The notes under the pieces are model-generated. The model saw only the letters and a program-made list of their open reading frames with translations, was not told where the DNA came from and made no database searches. Below are positions 33,040-42,387 of a DNA stretch of 64,000 bases, one piece after another. The stretch spans positions 829,289-893,288 of the forward strand of contig ML241305.1 in the NCBI GenBank assembly GCA_005239435.1. The letters are read 5' to 3'. The stretch's first letter is position 1. Every line of letters starts with the position of its first letter. Source of the stretch: Halorussus salinisoli (lineage in GTDB: Archaea; Halobacteriota; Halobacteria; Halobacteriales; Haladaptataceae). The translations under genes were made by a program, and so were the position numbers.

Positions 33040-34314
33040 ATGGACGAAACCCACGTCGTCACCTGCTTTCTCCGGAATCGAGGCGAGGTGCTGTTGCTCC
33101 GGCGCTCCGAGGAGGTCGGCTCCTACGCCGGGCAGTGGGGCGGCGTCGCCGGCCACGCCGAGGGCGACCCCGACGCCGCGGCCCGCGAGGAAATCGAGGA
33201 AGAGACCGGGCTGCTCGACGCCTGCACGCTGGCTCGAGCCGGTGTCACCTTCGAGTTCGAAGACGCGGACCTGGGAACTCGGTGGGTCGTCCACCCCTAC
33301 CTCTTCGACTGCGAGCGCCGGGACGCCGAGATCAACTGGGAGACCGCCGAAACCGAGTGGGTCCACGCGCCCGAAATCCTCCGGCGCGACACCGTTCCGA
33401 AGCTCTGGGCCTCCTACTCGCGGGTCGGTCCGACCGTCCAGCAGGTCGCCGAGGACTCCGACCACGGGTCGGCGTACCTCTCGGTCCGGGCGCTCGAACT
33501 CCTGCGCGATCGAGCGGGGTCGTTCAGGGAACGGGGAGGCGGCGATTGGCCCGAGTTGACGAGGATGGCGGAAGCACTCCTCGACGCCCGGCCGAGCATG
33601 GCCGTGGTCGGAAACCGCGTGAATCGCGCGATGGCCGACGCCAGCGACGACGCCAGCGCGGAGGCCGTCGAGCAAGCCGCCCGCGAGAACGTCGAGCGCG
33701 CGTTCCGGGTGGACGAGCAGGCCGCCGAGAACGCGGCCGCCGAGATTCGAGGCGACCGCGTCCTGACGCTCTCGCGCTCGGGGACCGCGCTGGACGCACT
33801 CCCCGCGACCCGGGCGGTGTTCGTCGCCGAGTCGCGCCCGGCCCGCGAGGGCGTCGGAGTCGCGGAGGAACTGGCCGCCGACCCCGGCGAGTCGGGGGAG
33901 GACGGACCCGACGTGACGCTCCACACCGACGCCGCGATCGCGGACGTGCTGGCGTCCGAGGACGTGGACGCGGTGGTCGTCGGCGCGGACGCCGTGCTTC
34001 CGGACGGTCGCGTGGTCAACAAGACCGGGACTCGCGGGGCCGCGCTGGCCGCGAGTCGGGAAGGCGTCCCCGTCTACGCCGTCGCCGCCAGCGACAAGAT
34101 TCGGACCGACGACGCGGTGTCTCTGGAGGAGGGTGACTCGGAGGCGATCTACGACGGCGAGGCCGACGTCGAGGTGCTGAACCCGACCTTCGACGTGACG
34201 CCCGCCGAGTCCGTTTCGAGCGTGATTACCGAGCGTGGCGTGCTGGACGACGACGGAATTTCGGAAGTCGCGGTCGAACTTCGGGCACTCTCGACGTGGC
34301 GCGACGGGGCGTAA
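33040..34314 (+). CDS. Fusion of Nudix domain and eIF2B-alpha/R15P-isomerase-like domain
   Basis: 424 aa. Residues 1-150 form a Nudix-type domain (VVTCFLRNRGEVLLLRRSEE; GGVAGHAEGDPDAAAREEIEEETGL, where the first Glu of the box is shifted but the catalytic EExG helix is intact). Residues 180-424 match the archaeal eIF2B alpha/ribose-1,5-bisphosphate isomerase fold: LTLSRSGTALDAL, VVVGADAVLPDGRVVNKTGT, VPVYAVAASDKI, LNPTFDVTPAE. It could couple hydrolysis of a nucleotide-linked sugar to isomerisation; that is inference. A GTG three codons upstream is an alternative start. A methyltransferase gene follows at 42 nt. Confidence 0.85.
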   Translation: MDETHVVTCFLRNRGEVLLLRRSEEVGSYAGQWGGVAGHAEGDPDAAAREEIEEETGLLDACTLARAGVTFEFEDADLGTRWVVHPYLFDCERRDAEINWETAETEWVHAPEILRRDTVPKLWASYSRVGPTVQQVAEDSDHGSAYLSVRALELLRDRAGSFRERGGGDWPELTRMAEALLDARPSMAVVGNRVNRAMADASDDASAEAVEQAARENVERAFRVDEQAAENAAAEIRGDRVLTLSRSGTALDALPATRAVFVAESRPAREGVGVAEELAADPGESGEDGPDVTLHTDAAIADVLASEDVDAVVVGADAVLPDGRVVNKTGTRGAALAASREGVPVYAVAASDKIRTDDAVSLEEGDSEAIYDGEADVEVLNPTFDVTPAESVSSVITERGVLDDDGISEVAVELRALSTWRDGA

Positions 34315-34355
34315 TCGGCCAAATACTCAACACGTCGTCGCCCGAAGTTCTACCG

Positions 34356-34964
34356 ATGCCGGTACCCGCCGAGGAACTCTACGACCAGCACGCGGACGAC
34401 TTCGACGCTCACACGGCCCTCGAAGAGCTACCCGAGGAGTTCAACGCACTCCTCGAGTCGTTCGTCGATGGCCTCACCGGTCCGGACGTTCTCGACGCGG
34501 GATGTGGTCCCGGCCGCGACACCGAGTACTTCCACACCTGCGGCCTCGACCCGGTCGGCATCGATTTCGCACGCGGCATGGTCGAGTACGCTCGGGCGCA
34601 TCGCCCGGGTCAGTATCTCGAAATGGACATCCGAAATCTGGCGTTCGAGAGCGACCAGTTCGACGGACTCTGGTGTCCGGCGACCATCTTCTTCGTGCCG
34701 ACCGAAGAGATGGAGACCGCACTGAACGAGTTTGCCCGCGTGCTTCGGCCGAGTGGGGTCGCCCGAATCGGATTCAAACTGGGCGAGGGACCGGTCGAAG
34801 TCGAGAAGTGGGGTGCGACGACGATGGAGTATCACGTCTCCGAGGAGCAGGCACGGGCGTTGCTCGACGCGGCCGGGTTTCGCGTCGAGTCGGTGTCGGT
34901 GAACACGGTGTCGCCGGAACGAACGTTCGCGAACTTCTACTGCCAGCGCGCAGACTCGGCATAG
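34356..34964 (+). CDS. Class I SAM-dependent methyltransferase
   Basis: 202 aa. SAM-binding motif I is VLDAGCGPGRDTEYFHTCGLD, the acidic residue ending strand 2 is in PVGIDFARGMVEYARA, and FDGLWCPATIFFVP is the motif IV strand. Substrate unknown; the small size and layout fit UbiE/methyltransferase-11 type enzymes. ATG at 34356 preferred to an upstream in-frame start overlapping the previous gene. Confidence 0.82.
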   Translation: MPVPAEELYDQHADDFDAHTALEELPEEFNALLESFVDGLTGPDVLDAGCGPGRDTEYFHTCGLDPVGIDFARGMVEYARAHRPGQYLEMDIRNLAFESDQFDGLWCPATIFFVPTEEMETALNEFARVLRPSGVARIGFKLGEGPVEVEKWGATTMEYHVSEEQARALLDAAGFRVESVSVNTVSPERTFANFYCQRADSA

Positions 34965-35061
34965 GATTACCGCCTCGAACCCCGACTGCGGGACTTCGAA
35001 ACACAAGGATGGATTCTTCTTGCTCCGGAGTGTAGACCGACCCGGTGGCAGTGACGAAAGT

Positions 35062-35107
35062 TACCCCCTCTGAGCCCTTTGTGATGAGGTATTTATACCG
35101 AGCCACC
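35062..35107 (+). repeat. Left copy of 46-nt direct repeat bounding the accessory region
   Basis: Aligned to 37553-37598, 38 of 46 positions match by eye, in the same orientation. The core is TACCCCCTCTGAGCCCTTTG, then TGATGAGG, and the end is ACCGAGCCACC. The last block also occurs at 61421-61435 next to a family A repeat, so it may be a dispersed sequence rather than an integration duplication. Confidence 0.5.
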
Positions 35108-35200
35108 ATTTCCGAACGTACAACACACTGAATTCATTATCAGTAGTTGGCAAGACGATTCTTTATTCAGTCTGAAACCTGTAATTGGTTCGGCGATTTT

Positions 35201-35219
35201 GCTCAGTACGTGGTGCGAG
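35201..35219 (+). repeat. Shared block 1 (GCTCAGTACGTGGTGCGAG)
   Basis: This 19-mer matches 36561-36579 at 16 positions. Both copies lie downstream of minus-strand DUF7344 genes (about 100 nt and 5 nt after the stops), so they may belong to a mobilised DUF7344 cassette or to its terminator. Confidence 0.45.
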
Positions 35220-35321
35220 TTTAGCAGTGAATCTGAAACTATTTCTGTACCTTGACGTTGTCTTTCCGTCGTAAGAGAACGTGCTGAAGGAAGTGTTTCG
35301 GAAAAGTGTGCGTTCACACGT

Positions 35322-35678
35322 TCAGTCGTGAGCGGCGGTTTCCGTGTAGCTGTCGATATGTGCCATGTGCTTGACGAATTTATCAATCTGGCCTGTTTCT
35401 TTGAGTTCGATGGAGTCCGCGTTCGTGTCGAACAGAATGATGCCGGCGTCGGCAAGCTTCGGGAGGTGGATATGTCGAAGGGAGGCCTCCACATCTTTGC
35501 TCTTGGCACCCCAATCTGCCTTCGTCTCGTCTCTATCCCACTTGTATATCGCGGTTGCGAGGGTGTCGATTGTGACCACCTCGGATTCGTGGGTAAGATA
35601 ATACAGCACGTACCGCCGGTACGGATGTACCAAGAGATCGAATACGTCGCCCAGTCGTGCCGTGGTCAGTTCTGCCAT
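35322..35678 (-). CDS. DUF7344-type winged-helix protein
   Basis: 118 aa. TTARLGDVFDLLVHPYRRYVLYYLTHESEVVTIDTLATAIYKWD and VEASLRHIHLPKLADAGIILFDTNADSIELKETG follow the haloarchaeal DUF7344 pattern, an HTH/winged-helix fold with an LPKL-D-A-G turn. These proteins are numerous in haloarchaeal accessory DNA and are presumed DNA-binding regulators. ATG at 35678 is preferred to the GTG one codon before it. Confidence 0.78.
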   Translation of the reverse strand: MAELTTARLGDVFDLLVHPYRRYVLYYLTHESEVVTIDTLATAIYKWDRDETKADWGAKSKDVEASLRHIHLPKLADAGIILFDTNADSIELKETGQIDKFVKHMAHIDSYTETAAHD

Positions 35679-35852
35679 CACGTATTGATTGGGTTAGACC
35701 GTCTTAACCTCTTTTTTACGATACCATTATGTATTTTACAATCCTGTGCGGAGACGGTTTGTTGTTTGACTTTCCCAAACAAAAGGAGGTGCACTGACCA
35801 GCGGATTGGTGGTGTCAGTTCAAGAATCTAAATCGCTGGCGGTTCAGGTAGG

Positions 35853-36371
35853 TCATTCCTCCTCCGAGGAGCCAATTTCGGAGGGCGTGTCGGCATCCTC
35901 GCCAGCGAGCTCTTGGTGAAAGTGGTTCCACGGTTGGACGTGTTCCTCCGCCAGAATATTGCTACTTATGATTCGCAGGCCCAGGTCGTCTAACTGCTCG
36001 GTGCTTTCTTTGACGTCGGACGAGCCTTCGGCGACGACTTCAACGTGGAGGTTCTCTTCGCCAGCCAGCATCTCCCGGACGTTGACGACGCCCCGCACCT
36101 CAAGGGCCTTCTCCGCCATCTCCGACCGCTGGGAGAGGTCGGTCGAACAGATGAACAACACACGCATCGAATAGCCCGCCTGCTCGTAGTCGATTTCCGG
36201 ATTGTATCCGAGAACGATTCCCTGCTCCTCCAGTTGTTTGATTCGATTGTGGATTGTCGTCCCAGTGACGTCCGTTTCCTCGGCAATGGACGTGTCGGTG
36301 GCATCACGGGCGTCCACTTGGAGCAAGTGCAGGATACGACGGTCAAGGTTGTTCAGTGGGTCATCAACCAT
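35853..36371 (-). CDS. Lrp/AsnC-family transcriptional regulator
   Basis: 172 aa. N-terminal HTH (NNLDRRILHLLQVDARDATDTSIAEETDVTGTTIHNRIKQLEEQGIVLGY) followed by an alpha/beta ligand-type domain (YSMRVLFICSTDLSQR, VVNVREMLAGEENLHVEVVAEGSSDVK). The C-terminal tail is acidic. The LDRRIL opening replaces the usual LDxxDxxIL. ATG at 36371. It lies between two DUF7344 genes in the same direction, in mixed-GC DNA, with separate intergenic spaces; its target genes are unknown. Confidence 0.83.
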   Translation of the reverse strand: MVDDPLNNLDRRILHLLQVDARDATDTSIAEETDVTGTTIHNRIKQLEEQGIVLGYNPEIDYEQAGYSMRVLFICSTDLSQRSEMAEKALEVRGVVNVREMLAGEENLHVEVVAEGSSDVKESTEQLDDLGLRIISSNILAEEHVQPWNHFHQELAGEDADTPSEIGSSEEE

Positions 36372-36542
36372 GCCGTCCAATTCAGTATCGAATCAGTTGA
36401 ATCGATTGCCCGAACAAGCTCGCGAAGAATTTAGGAATGGAGCCGATTAGTGGTCTATCAAATACAACTCTACGCCCCAAACAATACCACATTGGCTCAA
36501 ACTCAAGAATGATACCGTCGCCGGAGATGAGAGGCGATTGGT

Positions 36543-36579
36543 AAGTATACGCTCTGCATTGCTCAATACGTGGTGCAAA
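36543..36579 (+). repeat. Shared block 2, junction of two repeated modules
   Basis: AAGTATACGCTCTGCATTGC (36543-36562) matches 37461-37480, and the overlapping GCTCAATACGTGGTGCAAA (36561-36579) matches 35201-35219. This copy therefore carries both modules in tandem while the other two carry one each, which suggests rearranged remnants of a longer repeat. Confidence 0.45.
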
Positions 36580-36583
36580 TTGC

Positions 36584-36994
36584 TCATTCTACCTCCTTGT
36601 GTTGGGCATGGTCGACCCATTCTTCAAGTGCGGAATTGCCTGTAAACCGAATGGTACCTTGACGTTGGTCGTAATCAATAACATCTGCATCTCCAAGTTG
36701 AGGCAATAGGGAGTGATGGAGTTCGATTCGGATTTTCTCTTGGTTGACCTGATTGCCAGTCTCTTTTCCAGCCGCTTTGTACTTGCTTATGCCTTCCACA
36801 GCGTCATCAAATTCAGCGACTTTCCCTTCCATCGTAAACAGGTAATAAAGAAGACAGCGACAATGAGAGTTACTCAATAGGCTAAAGACCGTATCAAGAT
36901 TGTCGGTAACGCTTGGATAGCGATTCCCTACAGAAGGATGATTGTCTCCCCCCTTTACTTCCCCGTCCTCTACTTGGAAATCATCGTCAGACAT
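36584..36994 (-). CDS. DUF7344-type winged-helix protein (second copy)
   Basis: 136 aa. SVTDNLDTVFSLLSNSHCRCLLYYLFTMEGKVAEFDDAVEGISKY and KIRIELHHSLLPQLGDADVIDYDQRQGTIRFTGNSALEEWVDHAQHKE fit DUF7344 closely. Codons are far less G/C-ending than in the rest of the window (Ile ATA/ATT, Gln CAA), a sign of recent acquisition or relaxed selection. Two Cys (HCRC) sit in the first helix. Presumed DNA-binding regulator. Confidence 0.78.
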   Translation of the reverse strand: MSDDDFQVEDGEVKGGDNHPSVGNRYPSVTDNLDTVFSLLSNSHCRCLLYYLFTMEGKVAEFDDAVEGISKYKAAGKETGNQVNQEKIRIELHHSLLPQLGDADVIDYDQRQGTIRFTGNSALEEWVDHAQHKEVE

Positions 36995-37120
36995 CTATCT
37001 GCAATTCTAACAGTCCTCACCTAAACCGTGATGCCTAATTCTTGAGGTTCGCTATACACTCGACTGGAACTGGCCACCAGCACTACGAAAATGATCATCC
37101 ACCCACAGCTGAGTTTGCAT

Positions 37121-37310
37121 TCATTTTTGGCCAGCAATATACGCACATCGTCCACAAAGTTCAAGTCCGTTTAGTTCAGCCGATTCTTGCGATAACACCG
37201 CTGAGACATCAGCGGCGAACTGACTCTCCTCATTTATTGAACCACACAAACTTGCGGTCTCTACCTCATTCAGGAGGTGATACAATCCTGAATTTTCCCT
37301 TTGGTTTCAT
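37121..37310 (-). pseudogene. Frameshifted small Cys-rich protein (about 60 aa)
   Basis: On the minus strand an ATG (37310) begins MKPKGKFRIVSPPE and stops at TGA. Skipping one T at that point continues the frame as EVETASLCGSINEESQFAAD, then VSAVLSQESAELNGLELCGR, then CAYIAGQK and a stop at 37121. The second part has clear haloarchaeal amino-acid composition and an LCG...CGRC metal-ligand pattern. Either a one-base insertion inactivated the gene or this is a sequencing error. Function unknown. Confidence 0.45.
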
Positions 37311-37460
37311 GTGCGGTGATAGCTTTCACCCCAATCCCTCCATTACTCGTTTACGGAAGAACCTAAACCCGTACCGGTTACTTTCTCTCTTCGTCAGCAC
37401 ATCCGGTACGGTAAATATACCAACTTGTATCTGATAGGGTTAGTGGCGGGGTTGCTTCGA

Positions 37461-37485
37461 TAAGTACACGCTCTGTATTGCGCGA
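37461..37485 (+). repeat. Shared block 3 (AAGTACACGCTCTGTATTGC)
   Basis: Matches 36543-36562 with two transitions over 20 nt, same orientation; the flanking sequences differ. It lies about 70 nt before the right 46-nt direct repeat. Confidence 0.4.
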
Positions 37486-37552
37486 CGGTTCCGCCAACGA
37501 TTCTGGATAAAGAAACCGTAGTACAAATTACTATTATTAGTAGTTCCTGTCT

Positions 37553-37598
37553 TACCCCCTCCGAGCCCCTTGTGACGAGGACCTTCCACCGAGCCACC
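37553..37598 (+). repeat. Right copy of 46-nt direct repeat bounding the accessory region
   Basis: TACCCCCTCCGAGCCCCTTG then TGACGAGG and a terminal ACCGAGCCACC, in the same orientation as 35062-35107. Base composition becomes GC-rich again just to its right. Confidence 0.5.
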
Positions 37599-37703
37599 GT
37601 TCGAAACGACCGAGCCGTCGCTCCGAGCGAACCCGACGTTCTCGGTGTAACGACGCCTTCTCTCCAGAGTAACGACGCACGCGGACACATACACAATCAG
37701 TAA

Positions 37704-38756
<1,053 letters not shown>

Positions 38757-38759
38757 AAC

Positions 38760-39986
38760 TCAGGACAGCAGTTCTGTCGCCGCTTCCGTGACGATTTCCG
38801 CAATCTCGACCACCTCGTCGGCGTAGACGAACTCGCCCGCGCCGTGGATGTTCTCGCCGTCCGGGCCGAGGATGACAGTCGGCAGGTCCGCCCGGTCGCC
38901 CAGATAGTTGAAGTCGCCGACGCTGGCGAAGTAGCCGATTGCGGGTTCGACGCCCGCGACGTCGCGGGTCGCGACCTGCAAGGCCCCGACGAGTTCGTGG
39001 TCCTCGTCGGTGACGTAGGGACCGTACTCGATGCCGGGGACGGGGGCCTCCCGGAAGCTGATTTCGACCTCGCTCTCGAGGTCGAGGTCCGCGACGACCG
39101 CCTCGGCGTCCCGGCGAACGTCTTCTTGGCTCTCGCCGATGACGACGTGGCGGTCCACCATCAGGCGGGCGCGCTCGGGCACCGAGAGGGTCTGGCTGCC
39201 GGAGTTCAGCATGAGGGGGCAGACCGACCCGTCGCCCAACTTCTCGTGGCTCCCGACCTCGATTTCGGTCAGGGCCTCGGCGAGTCGTCCGGCGTCCACC
39301 AGCGCGCTGACGCCCTCGTGGGGTTGCGAGCCGTGGGCCGCCTTCCCCTTGACCGTGACGTCGTAGAGATACCGACCCCTTGCGCCGAGCAGGAGCGCGG
39401 GGTTGTCGAGGTCTTCTTGGGCGAGGACAGGGCCGGGTTCTGTCACGATGGCGGCGTCGCAGTCGTCGGTGAGACCGTCCCGAACGAGTCGGTCGGTCCC
39501 GAGACCGTAGGGCCCCTCCTCGTCTACGACCGCGGTCAGGAGTACGTCGCCTCGGAGGTCCGTCTCGCGTTCGGCGAGCGCCTCGAACGCCTTCATCACC
39601 GCTGCGAGACCGCCCTTCATGTCGCAGGCACCCTGTCCGTAGAGTTTCCCGTCCTCGATGCGGCCCGAACAGGGGTCCTCGTCCCAGTCCTCGACCAGTT
39701 TCACGGTGTCCATGTGGGCGTTGAGCAGGAGCGTGGGTGCGTCCGGGTCGCTCCCCTCCAGTCGGGCGATCACGTTGTCGCCCTCGTACTCCGTGATTTC
39801 CGGCTCGCTGACGTGGTGGTACTCGGGGTCGAGGTTCCTGTCGTCCAACCACTCGTAGACGAACTCCGCGAGGTCGTGTTCCTCGAAGTACGGACTCGGA
39901 ATCCGGACCATTCGCTGGAGCAGGTCGATGGTCTCGTCGGGGTCGATGTCGAATGCGGGGTCGGCTTTCGTCTCGCTCTCAGTCAT
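38760..39986 (-). CDS. M20-family metallohydrolase (ArgE/DapE-like deacylase)
   Basis: 408 aa. Di-zinc site motifs: LLLNAHMDTV, GQGACDMKGGLAA, VVDEEGPYGLG (catalytic Glu then Glu ligand) and the C-terminal GPDGENIHGAGEFV His. The lid domain has GARGRYLYDVTVKGKAAHGSQPHEGV. Likely hydrolyses an N-acyl amino acid or small peptide. Its ATG (39986) overlaps by 8 nt the stop of the upstream APC permease, so the two are probably one transcript: uptake followed by hydrolysis. Confidence 0.87.
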   Translation of the reverse strand: MTESETKADPAFDIDPDETIDLLQRMVRIPSPYFEEHDLAEFVYEWLDDRNLDPEYHHVSEPEITEYEGDNVIARLEGSDPDAPTLLLNAHMDTVKLVEDWDEDPCSGRIEDGKLYGQGACDMKGGLAAVMKAFEALAERETDLRGDVLLTAVVDEEGPYGLGTDRLVRDGLTDDCDAAIVTEPGPVLAQEDLDNPALLLGARGRYLYDVTVKGKAAHGSQPHEGVSALVDAGRLAEALTEIEVGSHEKLGDGSVCPLMLNSGSQTLSVPERARLMVDRHVVIGESQEDVRRDAEAVVADLDLESEVEISFREAPVPGIEYGPYVTDEDHELVGALQVATRDVAGVEPAIGYFASVGDFNYLGDRADLPTVILGPDGENIHGAGEFVYADEVVEIAEIVTEAATELLS

Positions 39987-41430
39987 CGCTCGCACCTCCG
40001 ACGTTCTCGTCCATCCCGACGCTCGGGTCGTACTCGTCGGAGGCGACCCCCGGCAAGGTGTCGAGGATAGCCTCCACGTCGGTTCCCTTCTGCTGGCCGC
40101 GGTACCAGTAGATGCTGAAGATGACGATACCGACGGCCAGCCACGGCAGATAGATGGCGAGCGTCGAGAGGGCCGCAAAGTCGAGCGAGACGAGCGCGCT
40201 CCAGTTGGCCGCCTGCGTGAGGAGGCCGAGAGAGCCGAGACCACCGACGACCACCGGAAGGTAGAGCCACGCGCCGGGGTCGAACCCTGCCGTCGCGGCT
40301 TTCTCGGGGTTGGTCGTGTAGAGATAGCCCGCGGCGATTGCGACCGAAGCGTACGCGATGAGGTAGCTGAACGTGGCGATGGCCAGCGCCTGATTCAGGC
40401 CCGCGCTCCAGAACGTCAGGCTGGCAGCGACGACGTACAGCGTGACCAGCGACCAGTGAGGCGTGCCGAACCGGTCGCTGACCGCGGAGAACTGCTCGGG
40501 GAAGACCTCGTCCCACGACCACGAGTAGGGCATCTTGATGCCCGCGGCCATCACCGCGTGGACCGAGGAGGCCGTGGCGAGCAGGCCGCCGAAGGCGACG
40601 ACCGCGGTGCCGGCGTCGCCGAGGAACGCCTCGGCGGCGGTGGCCAGCGGACGCGCCGAGTTAGCGAGCGTGGTGTAGTCGCCGACGACGCCGTAGATGA
40701 CCGCCGCGGTCCAGACGTACAGCAAGATGAGGACGAGCGTCCCGCCGGCCATCGCCAGCGGGAGGTTCCGGGACGGGTTCTTGACCTCGGCACCCATTTG
40801 CCCGGCGACGGCGATACCGATATAGGCGTAGAACAGCGGGACGGCGGCGGCGACGAACCCGTCGAGGCCGCCCGTGAAGAATGGTTGGTAGTTCGCCATG
40901 TCGACGTTAGCCGACCCCGGAATCACCAGCACCAGAATCGACATCATCAGTACGCCGAAGATGGCGTTCTGCGAGAGGCTGTATCCCTTCGTTCCGACCA
41001 GATTTACGAGGAAGAGGACAGTCAACAGGCCGAAGCCCGCGAGTGCGGGGTCTACCGAGGGGTAGAACACCTGCAGGTAGCTCCCGAACCCGATGGCCAG
41101 CACGGCGTCGGCCGCCATATAGCCGAGCCACTTCGACCACGTGACCAGAAAGCCGGGGAGTCGAGAACCGAAGGTTCTGGAGACGTAGGCGTACGACCCG
41201 GCGGCGGCCGGGAAGATGGTGGCCATCCAACTGTAGTTGATCGCAATACTCATCGCTAGGAGACCCGAGAGGACGACCACGAGGATGACGCTCGGCCCCG
41301 TGGTCGCGCTGGCCGTGCCCAAGGTGACGAACAGTCCCGCGCCGAGGGTACCCGCCACGACGGTACTCATCGCGCCGAGCGGTCCCATGTCCCGCGAGAG
41401 ACTCCGGTCGTCTCTGGATTGGTCTGACAT
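39979..41430 (-). CDS. APC-superfamily amino acid permease
   Basis: 483 aa with about 12 hydrophobic helices. The first helix contains GTLGAGLFVTLG (the TM1 GxG substrate-binding break), and GAEVKNPSRNLPLAM is the APC signature after TM6. The C-terminal tail is acidic. Likely a secondary importer of an amino acid or relative. First gene of the operon with the M20 hydrolase. Confidence 0.88.
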   Translation of the reverse strand: MSDQSRDDRSLSRDMGPLGAMSTVVAGTLGAGLFVTLGTASATTGPSVILVVVLSGLLAMSIAINYSWMATIFPAAAGSYAYVSRTFGSRLPGFLVTWSKWLGYMAADAVLAIGFGSYLQVFYPSVDPALAGFGLLTVLFLVNLVGTKGYSLSQNAIFGVLMMSILVLVIPGSANVDMANYQPFFTGGLDGFVAAAVPLFYAYIGIAVAGQMGAEVKNPSRNLPLAMAGGTLVLILLYVWTAAVIYGVVGDYTTLANSARPLATAAEAFLGDAGTAVVAFGGLLATASSVHAVMAAGIKMPYSWSWDEVFPEQFSAVSDRFGTPHWSLVTLYVVAASLTFWSAGLNQALAIATFSYLIAYASVAIAAGYLYTTNPEKAATAGFDPGAWLYLPVVVGGLGSLGLLTQAANWSALVSLDFAALSTLAIYLPWLAVGIVIFSIYWYRGQQKGTDVEAILDTLPGVASDEYDPSVGMDENVGGASDD

Positions 41431-41565
41431 ACGATATCATATCTCTAAATACTCGTGCAAATCCCCCGTCCCTAGAATGGAAGGGTCGGACACGGGGGAA
41501 ATCGTCGCGTTCTGGGCGGGAAATCCGAGAAACGGGGACGGTGGGAGAGAAGTTGTGTAGAAAGC

Positions 41566-41664
41566 CCGCACGCGCTCGCGTCGCCTGGGGGCATATTTCG
41601 GGCGCGCAGTTCTGCGCACTCGAAATAGTGGCCGCGCACAGGCAAGCGCGAGCAAGAGGTGCGG
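41566..41664 (-). repeat. Nested-hairpin element family B, copy 3
   Basis: Stems: CCGCAC/GTGCGG (41566-41571 with 41659-41664), GCTCGCG/CGCGAGC (41574-41580 with 41647-41653), GCCTG/CAGGC (41583-41587 with 41639-41643), ATTTCG/CGAAAT (41595-41600 with 41621-41626) and GCGCAG/CTGCGC (41604-41609 with 41612-41617), all perfect. On the minus strand the conserved GGCCACTATTTCG precedes the inner hairpin. The element begins at the base next to the stop codon of the HTH regulator gene, in the same direction, so it would form in that mRNA's 3' end. Confidence 0.65.
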
Positions 41665-42360
41665 TCAGGCCTCGCCGAGCAGTTTGACCTCGGCTTTCCG
41701 GAGGTGTTCGAGGAGTGTCGCCTTCGACACGTCGAGGTCGTCGGCGAGTTCGGTCGCCGACACCTCGCGGGGCCACGTGTAGTAGCCCCGCTGGCGGGCG
41801 AGTTCGAACACCTCGCGCTGGCGGGCCGAGAGGTCGTCGGTCCGGAACATCCCGCTTCCGGCCTTCGGCGCGGTGATGAGTTCGACCGCAACGTCGGCGT
41901 CCATCTCCTCGCGGAGCGCGTCGATGCGCTCGTGGACCGCGTTGCGACTCTCGTTGACGATGACCGTCCAGTACTCCCGGCCGTCGTACATCCGGACCGG
42001 TTCGTCAGGGATGAACCCCCGCGAGACCAACGCGTCGTTGATGCTCTTGTCGATGTCGTACTGGACCACGATGCCCCGACTCGCGTTCCCCGGGACCTGC
42101 GTGTCCGCCTCGGCGTGGGGGCTCGCCGTCTCCCAGACGGACTCGGTGTGCTCCGACGCCCGGACGGCTTCGACCAGTTCGTCCACCTCCTCGGTCGCGT
42201 CGCCGTAGGCGGTGAACCGACCGTTGGCCATCCCGTCGATTCGGTGGACGCCGTGGCCGAGCAACCCCCCATCAGTTCGCTCGGTCACTTCCAGCGTCCA
42301 GCAGTCGGGATGCCAGATGTCGAGCGTGAGTCGTAGTCCACCCGTGGTATTAGCTGCCAT
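41665..42360 (-). CDS. Bacterio-opsin-activator-type HTH_10 transcriptional regulator
   Basis: 231 aa. The N-terminal part (LRLTLDIWHPDCWTLEVTER, HGVHRIDG) is a Bat-associated ligand domain; the C-terminus is HTH_10 (LSARQREVFELARQRGYYTWP, SATELADDLDVSKATLLEHLRKAEVKLL). It is divergent from the DUF1611/DgcN-like gene with about 100 nt between starts, so it probably regulates that gene, and perhaps the permease-hydrolase pair downstream. ATG at 42360, with a TATA-like CTATTTAGG about 33 nt upstream. Confidence 0.86.
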   Translation of the reverse strand: MAANTTGGLRLTLDIWHPDCWTLEVTERTDGGLLGHGVHRIDGMANGRFTAYGDATEEVDELVEAVRASEHTESVWETASPHAEADTQVPGNASRGIVVQYDIDKSINDALVSRGFIPDEPVRMYDGREYWTVIVNESRNAVHERIDALREEMDADVAVELITAPKAGSGMFRTDDLSARQREVFELARQRGYYTWPREVSATELADDLDVSKATLLEHLRKAEVKLLGEA

Positions 42361-42387
42361 TCCCCTCGGCCCTATCGATGGAACCAC

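Larger units (their letters stand above)
34965..35321. other. AT-richer intergenic stretch at the left edge of the accessory region
   Basis: No convincing gene. It holds the left 46-nt direct repeat (35062-35107) and the GCTCAGTACGTGGTGCGAG block at 35201-35219. Composition changes here from GC-rich to mixed. The minus-strand frame is open over part of it but shows no recognisable domain. It may be a remnant of mobile DNA. Confidence 0.4.

Noticed and set aside
37042..37434. Plus-strand 130-codon frame in the accessory gap
   Set aside because: Basic, His/Pro-rich, unlike haloarchaeal proteins, and antisense to the better small-gene remnant at 37121-37310.
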